Counted from the stretch's first letter, positions 52,810 through 62,661 are shown. The stretch is DNA of 64,000 nucleotides from V1-33 sp039795165 (GCA_039795165.1 JBDKER010000015.1:43529-107528), one strand, 5' to 3'. A program made the numbers and translations. The notes: a model not told the origin generated them from the letters alone.

Positions 52810-53760
52810 TCACGGCTTCCCCCCAGCCCACTTCTGCCAGCGCCCGGCAATGTCCGCCGCCATCGCATCCCCTTCATGAAATAACCAGCGGTAACTCAAG
52901 GTCAGCTTCTCCCCAGCCGGAATCACATGATCCCCCGCCCCCTTCGGCTTCTTCTGAAAATCGGACAACCCAAACGGATTCGCCGCAATCAGTCCGTAGT
53001 CGCGCGCATGCCACGTGGTCGGATGCCGCAGATTCCCAGGATGATCGAAACACGCAATGCCAAGCACCTTGCCCTCCACTTCGCCGGAATAATCCACCCA
53101 CTTGGCAGCCCGGCCCCAAATGGCGCCGCCCATCTCGCCTTCACTGTTCACACATTTCCCCCGCGCGACCGACCCCTTCAGATTGAGCGCCGGATGGCTC
53201 CGCAGCCCCATCGTGCCTTCCTTGGTGTCCCCGAACTTCACCGGACCATCCGTGGCCGTAATCGTAATCGCGTAATCAATGAACCGGGCCCCCGCCTCCA
53301 CCCCGCAGGCCACCGTCGTCTGCGAGGAACAGATCCGCTTGCCCCCAGCCGCCAGCCATTCCTCGGACGTCACCACCACCGCCGCCCCATCACTGCGCAC
53401 CGCCGTCTCAGGCTTCCCCTTCACCACAATCGTGCCCGCTTCCTTCTTCTCAGCCCAGAAATCCACGCCGTTCACATCCCCATGCGTAAACCAAAGCGAT
53501 TTGTGATGCGGATGATCCTTCTCTTCACCCGCCGCCGCTTCCGCCATCGGCCAGTGCCGCGTCATCGCCACGCCTCCCGGACCAATGATCGGATACAACA
53601 CAGGCTTGGCCTGCCCACGGTAAACGAGCCGCGTGAAGGGCTGACCATCAATCGTGACCGACACCGCCCCATCCGCTTCCTGCAGCTGCGCTGCCATGCG
53701 GGGTCCCTCCGCAGCAGCCACCACGGCCGCCGCCAGCATCAGAATCGTCGTCCGGATCAT
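52810..53760 (-). CDS. Exported DUF6807 (PmoA-like) protein
   Basis: A 316-residue protein with a signal peptide (IRTTILMLAAAVVAAAEG). The core has the DUF6807 (PmoA-like) pattern: MTRHWPM, DHPHHKSLWFTHGDVNGVDFW, FIDYAITITATDGPVKFGDTKEGTMGLR, and C-terminal RDYGLIAANPFGLSDF. These proteins are common next to sugar or glycan genes in Verrucomicrobia and Planctomycetes, and no reaction is established. A second family member is encoded at 58468-59424. Coupled to the downstream epimerase gene. Confidence 0.82.
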   Translation of the reverse strand: MIRTTILMLAAAVVAAAEGPRMAAQLQEADGAVSVTIDGQPFTRLVYRGQAKPVLYPIIGPGGVAMTRHWPMAEAAAGEEKDHPHHKSLWFTHGDVNGVDFWAEKKEAGTIVVKGKPETAVRSDGAAVVVTSEEWLAAGGKRICSSQTTVACGVEAGARFIDYAITITATDGPVKFGDTKEGTMGLRSHPALNLKGSVARGKCVNSEGEMGGAIWGRAAKWVDYSGEVEGKVLGIACFDHPGNLRHPTTWHARDYGLIAANPFGLSDFQKKPKGAGDHVIPAGEKLTLSYRWLFHEGDAMAADIAGRWQKWAGGKP

Positions 53761-53824
53761 GAACGCAGACTGACAAAACCTCGGCTCCACTCAAGCAGTC
53801 TTCCGCCCCGCAGGCACGGACAAC

Positions 53825-54865
53825 TTACTTCGCCCCTTCCTCCGCCACCGGATTCTGAATGGCTTCGCGCCGCAGCTCAAGCCGCGCCAGCGCCGCCCGC
53901 TCGGACTTCAACTCGTTGTAGCGCGCAAAAAGCGACTGAAAATCACGGCGCGCATTCGCCGCCATGTCGTTGATCAGATCTTCCATGCGCTGCGCTTCCT
54001 TGCGGCTGATCGGCGTCGCCGCAGCCCCGCGCCCAGTATTCAGTTCCTCCAGCTGTTCATACCGCTGCTGCTTGAGCTGACGGATCCTCTCCTGCTCAGC
54101 CGTCACGGTCTTCTTCTCGTCATCACTCTTCGCCGCCGCCAGCTTGTTCTTCAGCTCCCGGTCCTGCACGTCCAGCCTCGCCAGCGACTTCTCAATGCCC
54201 TGCGTCACTTCCTTCGTAACCGCATCAGTCTGCCGCGTAGCCCGCTTGTTCTGATCATAATCGGGATTCCGGCGGATCGTCGTGTTGTTCACGCCACCCC
54301 ATCCATAGCCGTTCCAGCTGTTGCTCTCATGAAGGTACTGCTCGTACTCCTGATGCGTGTCCATGCTCAGCGCGAGATCAATGATCCCTTCAATCCGCTT
54401 CCCGATCCGGTCATCAAAGGCCGAACGGTCCTTGAAAAGGTCCGTACGCTCAAACTTGTTCTTCGAGGTCCGCAGGGTCTCCTGCACGGTCGCCCGCTTC
54501 TGATCATAATACAGCGCCGCCTTCTCAAGCTTCTGCATGACGTCACGCTTGAGCCGCGCCACCGCGGTCTTCGATTCCTTGCTGTCCGTCACCCGCTTCA
54601 GCATCTCCTGCACATCATTGATCGCCGACTCAATGGCCGCATCCAGCTCGACAATCTGATTTACTACCGCTGTCACCCGTTCCTGGCGGGCCGCAATCTG
54701 ACGGTCGAGCGCAGCCACCGCTGCCGCCGCCGCTGCATCAGCAGGAGCCGCCTGTTCCGCAGCCACCGCATCAGCAGGAACCGCCGCCGGAGCCGGAGCA
54801 TCCTGGGCCATCACTCGGACCAGTCCCAGACCAGTCATCAGCGGAATCATCATCAGTGCTTTCAT
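53825..54865 (-). CDS. Exported coiled-coil protein, unknown
   Basis: A 346-residue protein with a signal peptide (ALMMIPLMTGLGLVRVMAQ), an Ala/Pro-rich linker (about 22-50), and long charged helices: IAARQERVTAVVNQIVELDA, VEEMLKR-type heptads, and again EQERIRQLKQQRYEQLEELN. A central Asn/Gly/Tyr-rich break (HESNSWNGYGWGGVNN) splits the coiled coil. No domain is recognised. It is the last gene of a minus-strand set with a small lipoprotein and an EF-hand lipoprotein, which suggests an envelope assembly. Confidence 0.68.
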   Translation of the reverse strand: MKALMMIPLMTGLGLVRVMAQDAPAPAAVPADAVAAEQAAPADAAAAAAVAALDRQIAARQERVTAVVNQIVELDAAIESAINDVQEMLKRVTDSKESKTAVARLKRDVMQKLEKAALYYDQKRATVQETLRTSKNKFERTDLFKDRSAFDDRIGKRIEGIIDLALSMDTHQEYEQYLHESNSWNGYGWGGVNNTTIRRNPDYDQNKRATRQTDAVTKEVTQGIEKSLARLDVQDRELKNKLAAAKSDDEKKTVTAEQERIRQLKQQRYEQLEELNTGRGAAATPISRKEAQRMEDLINDMAANARRDFQSLFARYNELKSERAALARLELRREAIQNPVAEEGAK

Positions 54866-54937
54866 CGGATTTCAGTCGTTGCAGGTTTTTGTTGATTTCA
54901 TGTCAGCCGGAATACCAAGGCACCCCGGGCAGGACTC

Positions 54938-55141
54938 TCAGCGGCCCATGATTTTGTTCCACCAGAGGTCGTAGCGTTCGTCCTGGGCAGCCTGCCGCAT
55001 CTTGCGGCGCTCCATGCGTTCCTCATAGTTCGCATTCTGCCGGTCCAGCCTCGCTTCGAAATTCTCACGCGACTCCACCGGAGGCGTCAGCGAACACGAC
55101 ACCGTCCCCAGAACACCGCAGGCCATCAGAAGAATTCTCAT
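54938..55141 (-). CDS. Small putative lipoprotein
   Basis: A 67-residue protein with a short signal (RILLMACGVLGTVSC) whose lipobox ends at a cysteine near residue 16. The rest is strongly charged and helical (FEARLDRQNANYEERMERRKMRQ), probably a coiled coil. The ATG at 55141 has GAGG at 6 bases upstream. A GTG at 55153 overlapping the EF-hand stop is the alternative. It lies between the EF-hand and coiled-coil genes on the same strand. Confidence 0.65.
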   Translation of the reverse strand: MRILLMACGVLGTVSCSLTPPVESRENFEARLDRQNANYEERMERRKMRQAAQDERYDLWWNKIMGR

Positions 55142-55149
55142 AACCAGCC

Positions 55150-55593
55150 TCACTTGCGCTTCAGACCAGGGAAGTTGTTCGTCGAACTCTCGCTGAACAC
55201 CTGCCCATAAGCCTTGGCCTCGGCCTGATCAATGACCCCGTCCTTGTTGGTGTCGATCGCATCAAACAACTCGTTGAAGGTCCCCGCACGGCGCACCGCC
55301 GCCAGTCCTTCCTCAAGGGTCACAAAGCCAGCTCCGTTCGCATCAAGCTTCCTGAATGTCGCCATGTCCGCCGTCGGATCAGCCGCCTTCCATTCGTCAA
55401 ACGTTACCTTGCCATCCCTGTTCGCATCATAACGCTTGAAGGTCCACGACGACATGAGGGCCTCGAACTCTTCCTTGGACAGGGTCCCATTGCCATTGGC
55501 ATCACCGATGTCAAAAGGCGTAGCCTTGGGAGTAGTGGCACAGGAAACAAGCAGGGCGGCGGCTGCCATCACGGAAATCTGGCGGAAGGTCAT
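55150..55593 (-). CDS. EF-hand lipoprotein
   Basis: A 147-residue lipoprotein (signal ISVMAAAALLVSC, lipidated cysteine near residue 18) with four EF-hand-like loops: DIGDANGNGTLSKEEF, RYDANRDGKVTFDEW, KLDANGAGFVTLEEG and AIDTNKDGVIDQAEA. Loops two and four have full Asp/Asn ligand sets. Loop three lacks some acidic positions. It should bind calcium at the outer or inner membrane's periplasmic face. The lipoprotein gene downstream starts close to its stop. Confidence 0.85.
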   Translation of the reverse strand: MTFRQISVMAAAALLVSCATTPKATPFDIGDANGNGTLSKEEFEALMSSWTFKRYDANRDGKVTFDEWKAADPTADMATFRKLDANGAGFVTLEEGLAAVRRAGTFNELFDAIDTNKDGVIDQAEAKAYGQVFSESSTNNFPGLKRK

Positions 55594-55787
55594 GGGATTG
55601 GTGCAGGATTTGAGTTTCAAGGAGCAATCGCTAATGCGGCCCGCGCCCCGGAGCCAGCGGAAAGATGCGTTTCCACCCACCCGCACCCACCCCGGCTCCC
55701 ACCCGCGAAGCGTTTGCTTTTCCGGAACTCACGGGGTATGCGCCCCGCACCCGCGTTCCCCACGACCCCGGAACGCCCCCACGCTTT

Positions 55788-57002
55788 ATGCCCAAAAAAA
55801 CCATTCGTGACCTCGACCTCGCCGGAAAACGCGTCCTCGTCCGCGTCGATTTCAATGTCCCCCTCGAAGAAAAGGATGGCTCCATGGTCATCACGGACGA
55901 AACCCGCATCCGTGAAACCCTCCCCACCCTCAAGGCCCTCACCGACGCCGGAGCCAAAGTCATTCTCTGCAGCCACCTCGGCCGCCCGAAAGGCTCACGC
56001 GACCCGAAACAATCACTCGCCCCAGTCGCCCCAGCACTCTCCGCCATGCTCGGCCAACCCGTCGCATTCGCACCCGACTGCGTCGGCGCGGAAACCGAAA
56101 CCATGGCCGCGGCCCTCGCCCCCGGCAGCGTCCTCCTCCTCGAAAATACCCGCTTCCACGCCGGCGAGGAAACCAACGATCCCGCCCTCGCCGCCGGCCT
56201 CGCCCGGCTCGCCGATGTCTTCGTGAACGATGCCTTCGGCTCAGCCCACCGCGCCCACAGCTCCACAGCCGGCGTCGCCGATCACCTCCCCGCCGTCTCC
56301 GGCCTCCTCATGGAAAAGGAACTCGCCTACCTCCACGACGAACTCGAAAACCCGGAACGCCCGTTCGTCGTCATCCTCGGCGGCGCCAAGGTCAGTGACA
56401 AGATCGCCGTCATCAACCGCCTCCTCGAAAAGGCCGATACCATCATCATCGGCGGCGGCATGGCCTACACCTTCCGCAAAATCCTTCAGGGCATCACCCT
56501 CGGAAAAAGCCTCTACAAACCAGAATGGGAACCGATCGCCCAGGCCGCCATCGACAAAGCACGGGAACGGAACGTCAAACTCCTCATCCCAGTCGACGCC
56601 GTCATCACAGACGCCTTCGACTTCGATGCCCGTAAACTCGGCAACCTCCGCACCACCGGCGTCAACGAAAATATCCCGGATGGCTGGGAAGGCGTCGACA
56701 TCGGCCCGGAAAGCATCCGCCTCTTCAGCGAGGAAATCGCCCGCGCCCGCACCGTCATCTGGAATGGCCCCATGGGCGTCTTCGAAATCCCGGAAGCCGC
56801 CAAGGGCACCTTCGACATGGCCCACGCCATTGCCGCCAACACTTCCGCCAAAACCATCATCGGCGGCGGCGACAGCGTCAAAGCTGTCAAGAAAGCCGGT
56901 GTCGGCAGCAAGGTCACCTTCATCTCCACCGGCGGCGGAGCCAGCCTCGAACTCCTCGAAGGCAAACAACTCCCCGGAGTCACCTGCCTCCAGGACAAGT
57001 AA
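55788..57002 (+). CDS. pgk: Phosphoglycerate kinase
   Basis: A 404-residue Pgk. GKRVLVRVDFNVPL at the N-terminus, SHLGRPKG, FVNDAFGSAHRAHSS, VILGGAKVSDKI and IIGGGDSVKAVKKAG are the family signatures covering both substrate domains. It makes ATP from 1,3-bisphosphoglycerate in glycolysis. The ATG at 55788 (MPKKTIRDLDLAGKR) fits the usual Pgk start. Upstream open codons are not expected to be translated. tpiA follows after 51 bases and a terminator closes the pair. Confidence 0.96.
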   Translation: MPKKTIRDLDLAGKRVLVRVDFNVPLEEKDGSMVITDETRIRETLPTLKALTDAGAKVILCSHLGRPKGSRDPKQSLAPVAPALSAMLGQPVAFAPDCVGAETETMAAALAPGSVLLLENTRFHAGEETNDPALAAGLARLADVFVNDAFGSAHRAHSSTAGVADHLPAVSGLLMEKELAYLHDELENPERPFVVILGGAKVSDKIAVINRLLEKADTIIIGGGMAYTFRKILQGITLGKSLYKPEWEPIAQAAIDKARERNVKLLIPVDAVITDAFDFDARKLGNLRTTGVNENIPDGWEGVDIGPESIRLFSEEIARARTVIWNGPMGVFEIPEAAKGTFDMAHAIAANTSAKTIIGGGDSVKAVKKAGVGSKVTFISTGGGASLELLEGKQLPGVTCLQDK

Positions 57003-57053
57003 TCCCACCAGGATCCCTGCCCAACCATAACCAACGACCACACGACCATTCCC

Positions 57054-57839
<786 letters not shown>

Positions 57840-57875
57840 TATAGTTCCGTCTAATACGCGTTACGCTCTTTCACT

Positions 57876-57912
57876 CGCCGCCGCCGGAATCATTTTCAGG
57901 CGGCGGCGTTTT
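57876..57912 (+). terminator. Intrinsic terminator after pgk-tpiA
   Basis: A perfect 10-bp stem (CGCCGCCGCC 57876-57885 with GGCGGCGGCG 57899-57908) with a 13-base loop, followed by TTTT. It lies 36 bases after the tpiA stop. Confidence 0.9.
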
Positions 57913-57965
57913 CTGTTTGCACCAAGGGAAACGCGAGTTCACAAACCTTCTCATCGACTTCTTCT

Positions 57966-58430
57966 ATGAGCGCGACCAGAGTCAAAACCATCACCGCCGC
58001 CATGCGCGGCAATCCAGACTGGCAGGCCGTCCTTGATCTCATCCTCAAGGAATTCAATTGCCAGACAGGCACACTCCACAAATGGCACGACCTCCATGCC
58101 ATGCTGGAACTCATCTGCCACCGCGGCATCCCCCGCGAAATGATGGATAAAATCGAACGCATCCCCATGGGCAAAGGAATCGCCGGAGCCGCCGCCGAAC
58201 GCATGGAACCCGTCAGCATGTGCAACCTCCAGACGGACACCACCGGCGTCGCCCGCCCGAAAGCCAAGAAAACAAACGTCGGCGGCAACATCGCCGTCCC
58301 CATCGACATGGGCGGTCTCCTCATGGGCACCCTCGGCATCGGTAAACTCGAACCCTACGAGTTCACCGCCGAAGAAACCAAGGACCTCCAGGCCATCGCT
58401 TCCCAGATCGCCGAACACTGGATCGGCTGA
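57966..58430 (+). CDS. GAF-domain protein
   Basis: A 154-residue protein that is almost entirely one GAF domain: VLDLILKEFNCQTGTLHKW, RIPMGKGIAGAAAERMEPVSMCNL, NIAVPIDMGGLLMGTLGIGK and EFTAEETKDLQAIASQIAEHW. GAF domains bind nucleotides or other small ligands or serve redox sensing. Without an output domain it probably acts through a partner protein. It stands alone after the pgk-tpiA terminator and has no visible partner kinase. Confidence 0.85.
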   Translation: MSATRVKTITAAMRGNPDWQAVLDLILKEFNCQTGTLHKWHDLHAMLELICHRGIPREMMDKIERIPMGKGIAGAAAERMEPVSMCNLQTDTTGVARPKAKKTNVGGNIAVPIDMGGLLMGTLGIGKLEPYEFTAEETKDLQAIASQIAEHWIG

Positions 58431-58467
58431 AGCCAACCGCAGATCCTGACGAAGGACCGCCGACGCC

Positions 58468-59424
58468 ATGAACCGCCGCGGCTTCCTCTCGCTGACTTCC
58501 TCCCTCGCCGCCCACAGCATCGCGGCAGCAGAGGACACCACCGGCATCACGTTCACAGAAGAAGATTCCCGAATCCTCTTCCGCCACGGCAGTAAGCCAG
58601 TCTGCCGCTACCAGTCACAGCCAGGCCCGCTCCCCGCCGGCGTAGATCCCTCGTTCACCCGCGGCGGCTACCTCACAGACCTCCACACGCCGCTCGGCCA
58701 CCTCATCACGGACGACTTCCCGCCCGACCACCTCCACCACCACGGCGTCTGGTCCGCATGGACGAAATGCCGCTGGCAGGGACGCGACACGGATTTCTGG
58801 AACATGGGCCAGAAAAAAGGCCGCGTGGACTTCAAAGCCCACACCAAACCACAGCACAACGGCCCGGCCGCCACGCTCTCCGCCCAGCACGTCTACACCG
58901 ACCTCACCAGCGGCCAGCCGCTCCCGGTCCTCGCAGAAACATGGGACCTCACCGTCGCCATCCTGCCTTCCACCAGCCTCCCAGGCATCTCCCTCACCAT
59001 CACCCAGAAGGTCATCGCCAGCGAACCCCTTGAACTGCCAAAATACCACTACGGTGGTCTCGGGTTCCGCGGCCACCGCTCATGGAAAGGCACCAAGGGC
59101 TGCCGCTTCCTCACCTCGGAAGGCATCACCGACCGCATCAAGGGCAACGAATCACGCGCCCGCTGGTGCTGGGTCGGCGGCATCACCAACGGCTCCCTCT
59201 GCGGAGCCCTCCTCGCCTCCCACCCGCAGAACCCCATCCACCCGGAACCAGTCCGACTCAACCCCACCGAGCCGTTCTTCTGCTTCGCCCCTCCCCAGGC
59301 CGGCGACCGATCCCTCGCCCCGGACTCCCTCTCCCACTCACGCTACCTCATCGTCCCTCTCGACGGCGAACCCTCCGAAGCATCCTGCGGCGCCATCGCA
59401 AGGGCATGGGCCAACACCCCATAA
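58468..59424 (+). CDS. DUF6807 (PmoA-like) protein, second paralogue
   Basis: A 318-residue protein of the same DUF6807 family as the one encoded at 52810-53760. The pattern PDHLHHHGVWSAWTKCRWQGRDTDFW, TLSAQHVYTDLTSGQPLPV and PKYHYGGLGFRGHRSW is recognisable. The N-terminus NRRGFLSLTSSLAAHSIAAAE has a twin-arginine pair and a hydrophobic segment, so export by Tat is possible. Reaction unknown. The right neighbour is non-coding repeat-rich DNA. Confidence 0.8.
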   Translation: MNRRGFLSLTSSLAAHSIAAAEDTTGITFTEEDSRILFRHGSKPVCRYQSQPGPLPAGVDPSFTRGGYLTDLHTPLGHLITDDFPPDHLHHHGVWSAWTKCRWQGRDTDFWNMGQKKGRVDFKAHTKPQHNGPAATLSAQHVYTDLTSGQPLPVLAETWDLTVAILPSTSLPGISLTITQKVIASEPLELPKYHYGGLGFRGHRSWKGTKGCRFLTSEGITDRIKGNESRARWCWVGGITNGSLCGALLASHPQNPIHPEPVRLNPTEPFFCFAPPQAGDRSLAPDSLSHSRYLIVPLDGEPSEASCGAIARAWANTP

Positions 59425-59685
59425 AGCCCCCGCCACAATCTCAGCCCGGCTCCATCCAGCCCCGCTTCGTGTGCGCAACCCCAGCTCCGGTTGCCCCCCC
59501 GTCGCCTCACATCCGGGGGTCAATTCCAATTGTAGCGAAGGGAATTTCCAATTGTCGCTGGACAGGGCGGAACCGCACGACATTTCACCGGCCTTCTCAG
59601 GCACATTTCCACTGCAGCCATATCCTTGGCTCCGTGAGAGCATCATGAGCGGTCAGGGCGATCAAACCAGCCCACTGCTCAGCCG
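59425..59685. other. Gene-free stretch with short direct repeat
   Basis: No gene is supported in these 261 bases. A TTCCAATTGT unit occurs twice (around 59525 and 59547). The stretch marks the transition from core genes to the scrambled right end. Confidence 0.4.
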
Positions 59686-60252
59686 CTATTTCAGGTCAAT
59701 GACGACCTTGCCGAGTTCACCGGTGAAGCGGGCCGGGACGTCGTAGGATAAATCTACCGGAGTGCCGGTGTCTTCGCCTATATCCAGAGTCTCCTCAGTC
59801 GAAAAGCGGAAGGGAACCGTCCTCCCGACGTGTCCCTCTGCGACTAATACTTCATTGGCCTTGATGGAAACATCGCCTCCTTTGCCCATCCCGCCGCCGT
59901 CGTATGTGAAGTTCATGACCAGCTTGTGCTTGCCGGAGGGCAGAGGTTCCTTGGCGGCGAAGCGCCACCTCTCGCCGTTGGTGAAGCTGTAGCTGAACAC
60001 CGGCTTGCCCTTCTCAAAATAGAGGGCCCAGCCAGCCAGAATTCCGCCCTGGGTTATGATCACGCCCGACTCGTCTCCTTTCAGGCTCAGTTCGGTGGTT
60101 ATGCTCCACGAGCGGTTCTTGATGGGGGGTGCCGTGCCTTCCGGGATGCGCTTCAGGCCAGCGGTGTAAGTAAATGTCCTGCGGTCGCCGGTCATGCTCG
60201 GTCGGATGCCTTCGCCGAAGCGCTCCGCGGCCGATGTCTGGATGAAATGCAC
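59686..60252 (-). pseudogene. C-terminal fragment of an arylsulfatase
   Basis: About 185 residues match only the C-terminal domain that follows the catalytic part in large arylsulfatases: FTYTAGLKRIPEGTAPPIKN, SWSITTELSL, GVIITQGGILAGWALYFEKG, KLVMNFTYDGGGMGKGG and FSTEETLDIGEDTGTPV. The catalytic half with the CxPxR motif is absent: upstream of about residue 20 the frame runs into repeat DNA at 60258. It ends with a normal TAG. I read it as a remnant left by deletion or rearrangement. It is unrelated in position to the intact sulfatase at 50188-51624. Confidence 0.75.
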
Positions 60253-60257
60253 TCTCA

Positions 60258-60486
60258 GACAGACCATTTGACGTCCCTTTCTGTGTATATGCGCCATCTA
60301 AAGGACAGACCTTCTGCAGCGCCATCAAGAGCGCCAGAGCGCCATCACTCCAAGCGCCATCAAGAGGACTGACCTTCTGTGTAAGGACAGACCTTCTGCA
60401 GCGCCATCTCCTTGTCTGCATCCGGGCGAGCATAGTCGGACATTCGAGACACTACAGATGCGAGACACTACAGGACAGGCCATTTG
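60258..60486. repeat. Cluster of five short REP-like repeats
   Basis: Five related units of the form GGAC(A/T)GRCC(T/A)T(C/T)TG lie at 60258, 60303, 60366, 60385 and 60473. Two of them extend to a perfect 26-bp direct repeat (60301-60326 and 60383-60408). GCGCCATC occurs several times between them. Both flanking genes are truncated at the edges of this cluster. This is repeat DNA without a gene. Confidence 0.7.
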
Positions 60487-61043
60487 CAAGACTCGGTTCG
60501 TCCGGACTGGGCCGGATCGCCTCGAAGGAAAACGGCTGGCTCTTCTACACGACATCGAACTTGGGGGGCGTGCTCCAGATCGGCAGCGGGTTCAGCGGCG
60601 GCACGGCGAACTTCTACTCCACCACCCAGCTCCCGAGCGGCGCGTCCGTGGCATGGACTCACGTGGCAGCCACATGGGACGGCAGCGGTCCGGCCCAGTC
60701 CGCCTTCGGTCTGTGGATCGCGGGCGCGTCATCCGGACTTGTCTCGACAGCATCGGCCACCGGAACGAAGCTCGACGACTCGGGCATCGACCTCTGGATC
60801 GGCAACCGTTCTGCCGGCTCCCGGGCCATCGACGGGCAGATTGCCGAGGTCGCGTTCTGGAATGCCCTGCTCACGCCTGCCGAGATCGCGGCCCTCTCGA
60901 AGGGGTTCTCCCCATCGCACATCCGGCCCACCGCCATGCGCTTCCACGCTCCCCTCGTCCGGGACTTCCGCCCGCTCCAGCAGAATGCCACCATCGCCTC
61001 CTCGGGCGTCACGGTGGCCCCACATCCCAGAATCATCCTCTGA
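60487..61043 (+). pseudogene. 5'-truncated LamG-type, phage-like gene
   Basis: A frame that reads as a LamG/concanavalin-like domain from its first codons (LGRIASKENGWLFYTT, then VAWTHVAATWDGSG, IDLWIGNRSAGSRAIDGQI, FWNALLTPAEIAALSKG) and ends VAPHPRIIL. The tail FSPSHIRPTAMRFHAPLVRD resembles the end of LamG proteins in phage structural modules. The 5' part is missing: coding-like sequence begins directly after the repeat at 60473-60486, with no start codon nearby except TTG at 60561. The next gene overlaps its stop (TGATG), as in a phage operon. Confidence 0.65.
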
Positions 61044-61672
61044 TGGCCCTCTTCGTCCACACCGTCACCGGCGCTCTTCACGACATCGATCCGGACATCC
61101 ACAGCCACTGGGTCGGGAGCGGCAATCCGAAGGCCGCGCTTCTGACCAGGCTGCCGGATCCGCCTCCCCACGACCCGCTCACGCAGTCGCCGCCAGTGTG
61201 GGCAGACGGTGCGTGGGTGATCGAGCCCCTGCCTGCTCCATTCCGGCGCTGGCCCGGTTCCGCCGCGTTCCTTGCCGACTTCATGCCGGAGGAAGCCCTC
61301 GCCCTGCGCAACTCGCAGAACCCGGTGATCGCCCACCTCACCATGATCCTGCTGGCATGGCCGGGAGAGGTGTGGGCGACAGACCCGAGATGCGCCTGGT
61401 GGCGCAGGGCGAGCGGAGCGAGGGCCGGGGAGGCGGCCTGCGAGGCACGAGCACCCGCAGCCACGGGGCGCAGGCGGTGCGGAGCGCGAGGGACGAGCCT
61501 AACTTGCGAGGCGAACCCCAGACATCGACAGCACCAACGACGACCTAGAGCCGAAGCGGGGGCCGGTTGCCTGCAGCGCCCCATTATGCGGCCTGACCAC
61601 CCTCGACTCTCGAAGGCCACACACCATCACCGAAGCCAGCCACCATCAAAGGCCACAACGCCCGCCGCATAA
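61043..61672 (+). pseudogene. Small phage-like gene with foreign 3' end
   Basis: The frame starts ATG overlapping the LamG stop. Residues 1-115 (MALFVHTVTGALHDIDPDI ... FLADFMPEEALALRNSQNPV ... AWPGEVWATDPR) look like a normal small protein such as those found beside phage tail genes. From about 61390 the composition changes to Arg/Ala-rich sequence (CAWWRRASGARAGEAACE...) with no protein-like pattern, so the original 3' end has probably been replaced. The stretch 61390-61743 holds no other gene that I can support. Confidence 0.5.
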
Positions 61673-61674
61673 TG
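61582..61674. repeat. Inverted 11-bp repeat, 71-bp spacer
   Basis: CATTATGCGGC (61582-61592) and its exact inverse complement GCCGCATAATG (61664-61674) flank a 71-base spacer in gene-free DNA between the phage-like remnant and the low-GC pair. No target duplication was recognised. Confidence 0.55.
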
Positions 61675-61743
61675 CCAAGCTCAGGCACCGGCGCGATGGG
61701 GAGTTGCGTTGCAGGCCGGAACAGCGTTGCACTTGCCCCACGC

Positions 61744-62661
61744 TCACGAACGCCGCTTGAGCAACAACCACAGCAAGCCACAAGCCGCCACGATCAACAC
61801 CACGATGATGCTCCACGGCGTTGATGTGGTTGGTTCTTCGTTTGGTGTCGGTGGTGTCGTCGGCTTGGCTTCGGGTGCATTTGGCTCCTGTCGTTTGGGT
61901 GCAACAGGCGGAGCTGTTGGCGCATTGGTCTCCTTTTGATCGATCCTGGGTGGTGACTTTAAGTCTGCCTTCGCAATCACAAAAGCGTTGCCGACAGAGA
62001 GCTTCAACTGGCTCAAGTCACTCCCAATACCAATCACTTCGATGCCGTCCGTATCAGTTAGTTTTAATGCGCTGAGGTCGAGGCGACTTAAAGCCCTCTC
62101 CTTCATGTGGAACACATAAATTCGGTTCTCGATGATCTCATGGCCCGCTTCGTCTGTGATTTCAGCCCGAGCAACGAGCGTCTGATCATCTGCCCAAGAC
62201 CATTCTCGAAGATAGCCTTTGAGCCCTGCGTCATACGTCACATGCGGAAGTTGCAGCGGAACCTCACGATAGGTGCCATCGGCTTCAATCTCGTAGAGAT
62301 GGCTGGTTGGGCCTGCATTGACCAAAAGCCTCCTTCCATCAGGACTTAGCGATACCCCTGTTCCGGCTTCGTTGTTTCCCGTCCAATCAATGTTATAGTC
62401 CAGCTTAATTTCGATTCCTCGGCTGGGTATCTGAACTCGATTGCGGCTGTTCGTCGCGCCGCCTGATCGAGAGCGGAAAACAATTTGATCACTTGGAAGC
62501 GAAGCCACTGGCTCCGCTTTAATCGGAACACCAATCAACAGCCACTCTGGCGCTTTGGCGTTCAATTCACGGGTCATTTGTTCTGATCTTCCATGCGCTA
62601 GTGCGCCTGGCACGTTCAGCCACAAAGCCAGAACAGCTAAGCAAAGACGGTGCTTTTTCAT
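61744..62661 (-). CDS. Exported protein with C-terminal membrane anchor, unknown
   Basis: A 305-residue protein with a signal peptide (RLCLAVLALWLNVPGALA) and a beta-rich body (GVSLSPDGRRLLVNAGP, a WD-like or beta-propeller-like pattern, and YVFHMKERALSRLDLS). A Pro/Thr/Glu linker follows, then a C-terminal membrane helix with basic tail (SIIVVLIVAACGLLWLLLKRRS). The end resembles a sorting or anchor signal but lacks an LPxTG or PEP motif. Base composition is clearly lower in GC than the rest of the window. Its start overlaps the amidase stop (ATGA), so the pair is coupled. Function is unknown. Confidence 0.65.
   Translation of the reverse strand: MKKHRLCLAVLALWLNVPGALAHGRSEQMTRELNAKAPEWLLIGVPIKAEPVASLPSDQIVFRSRSGGATNSRNRVQIPSRGIEIKLDYNIDWTGNNEAGTGVSLSPDGRRLLVNAGPTSHLYEIEADGTYREVPLQLPHVTYDAGLKGYLREWSWADDQTLVARAEITDEAGHEIIENRIYVFHMKERALSRLDLSALKLTDTDGIEVIGIGSDLSQLKLSVGNAFVIAKADLKSPPRIDQKETNAPTAPPVAPKRQEPNAPEAKPTTPPTPNEEPTTSTPWSIIVVLIVAACGLLWLLLKRRS

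Noticed and set aside
60258..60486. Short repeats read as a CRISPR array
   Set aside because: Units are uneven in spacing (16-107 bases), vary in sequence and have no uniform spacers or cas genes.
61497..61674. Possible integron attC site starting with GCCTAAC at 61497
   Set aside because: GCCTAAC fits RYYYAAC, but no GTTRRRY partner lies at the right distance and no integrase or cassette gene is visible. The inverted repeat at 61582-61674 does not match attC.
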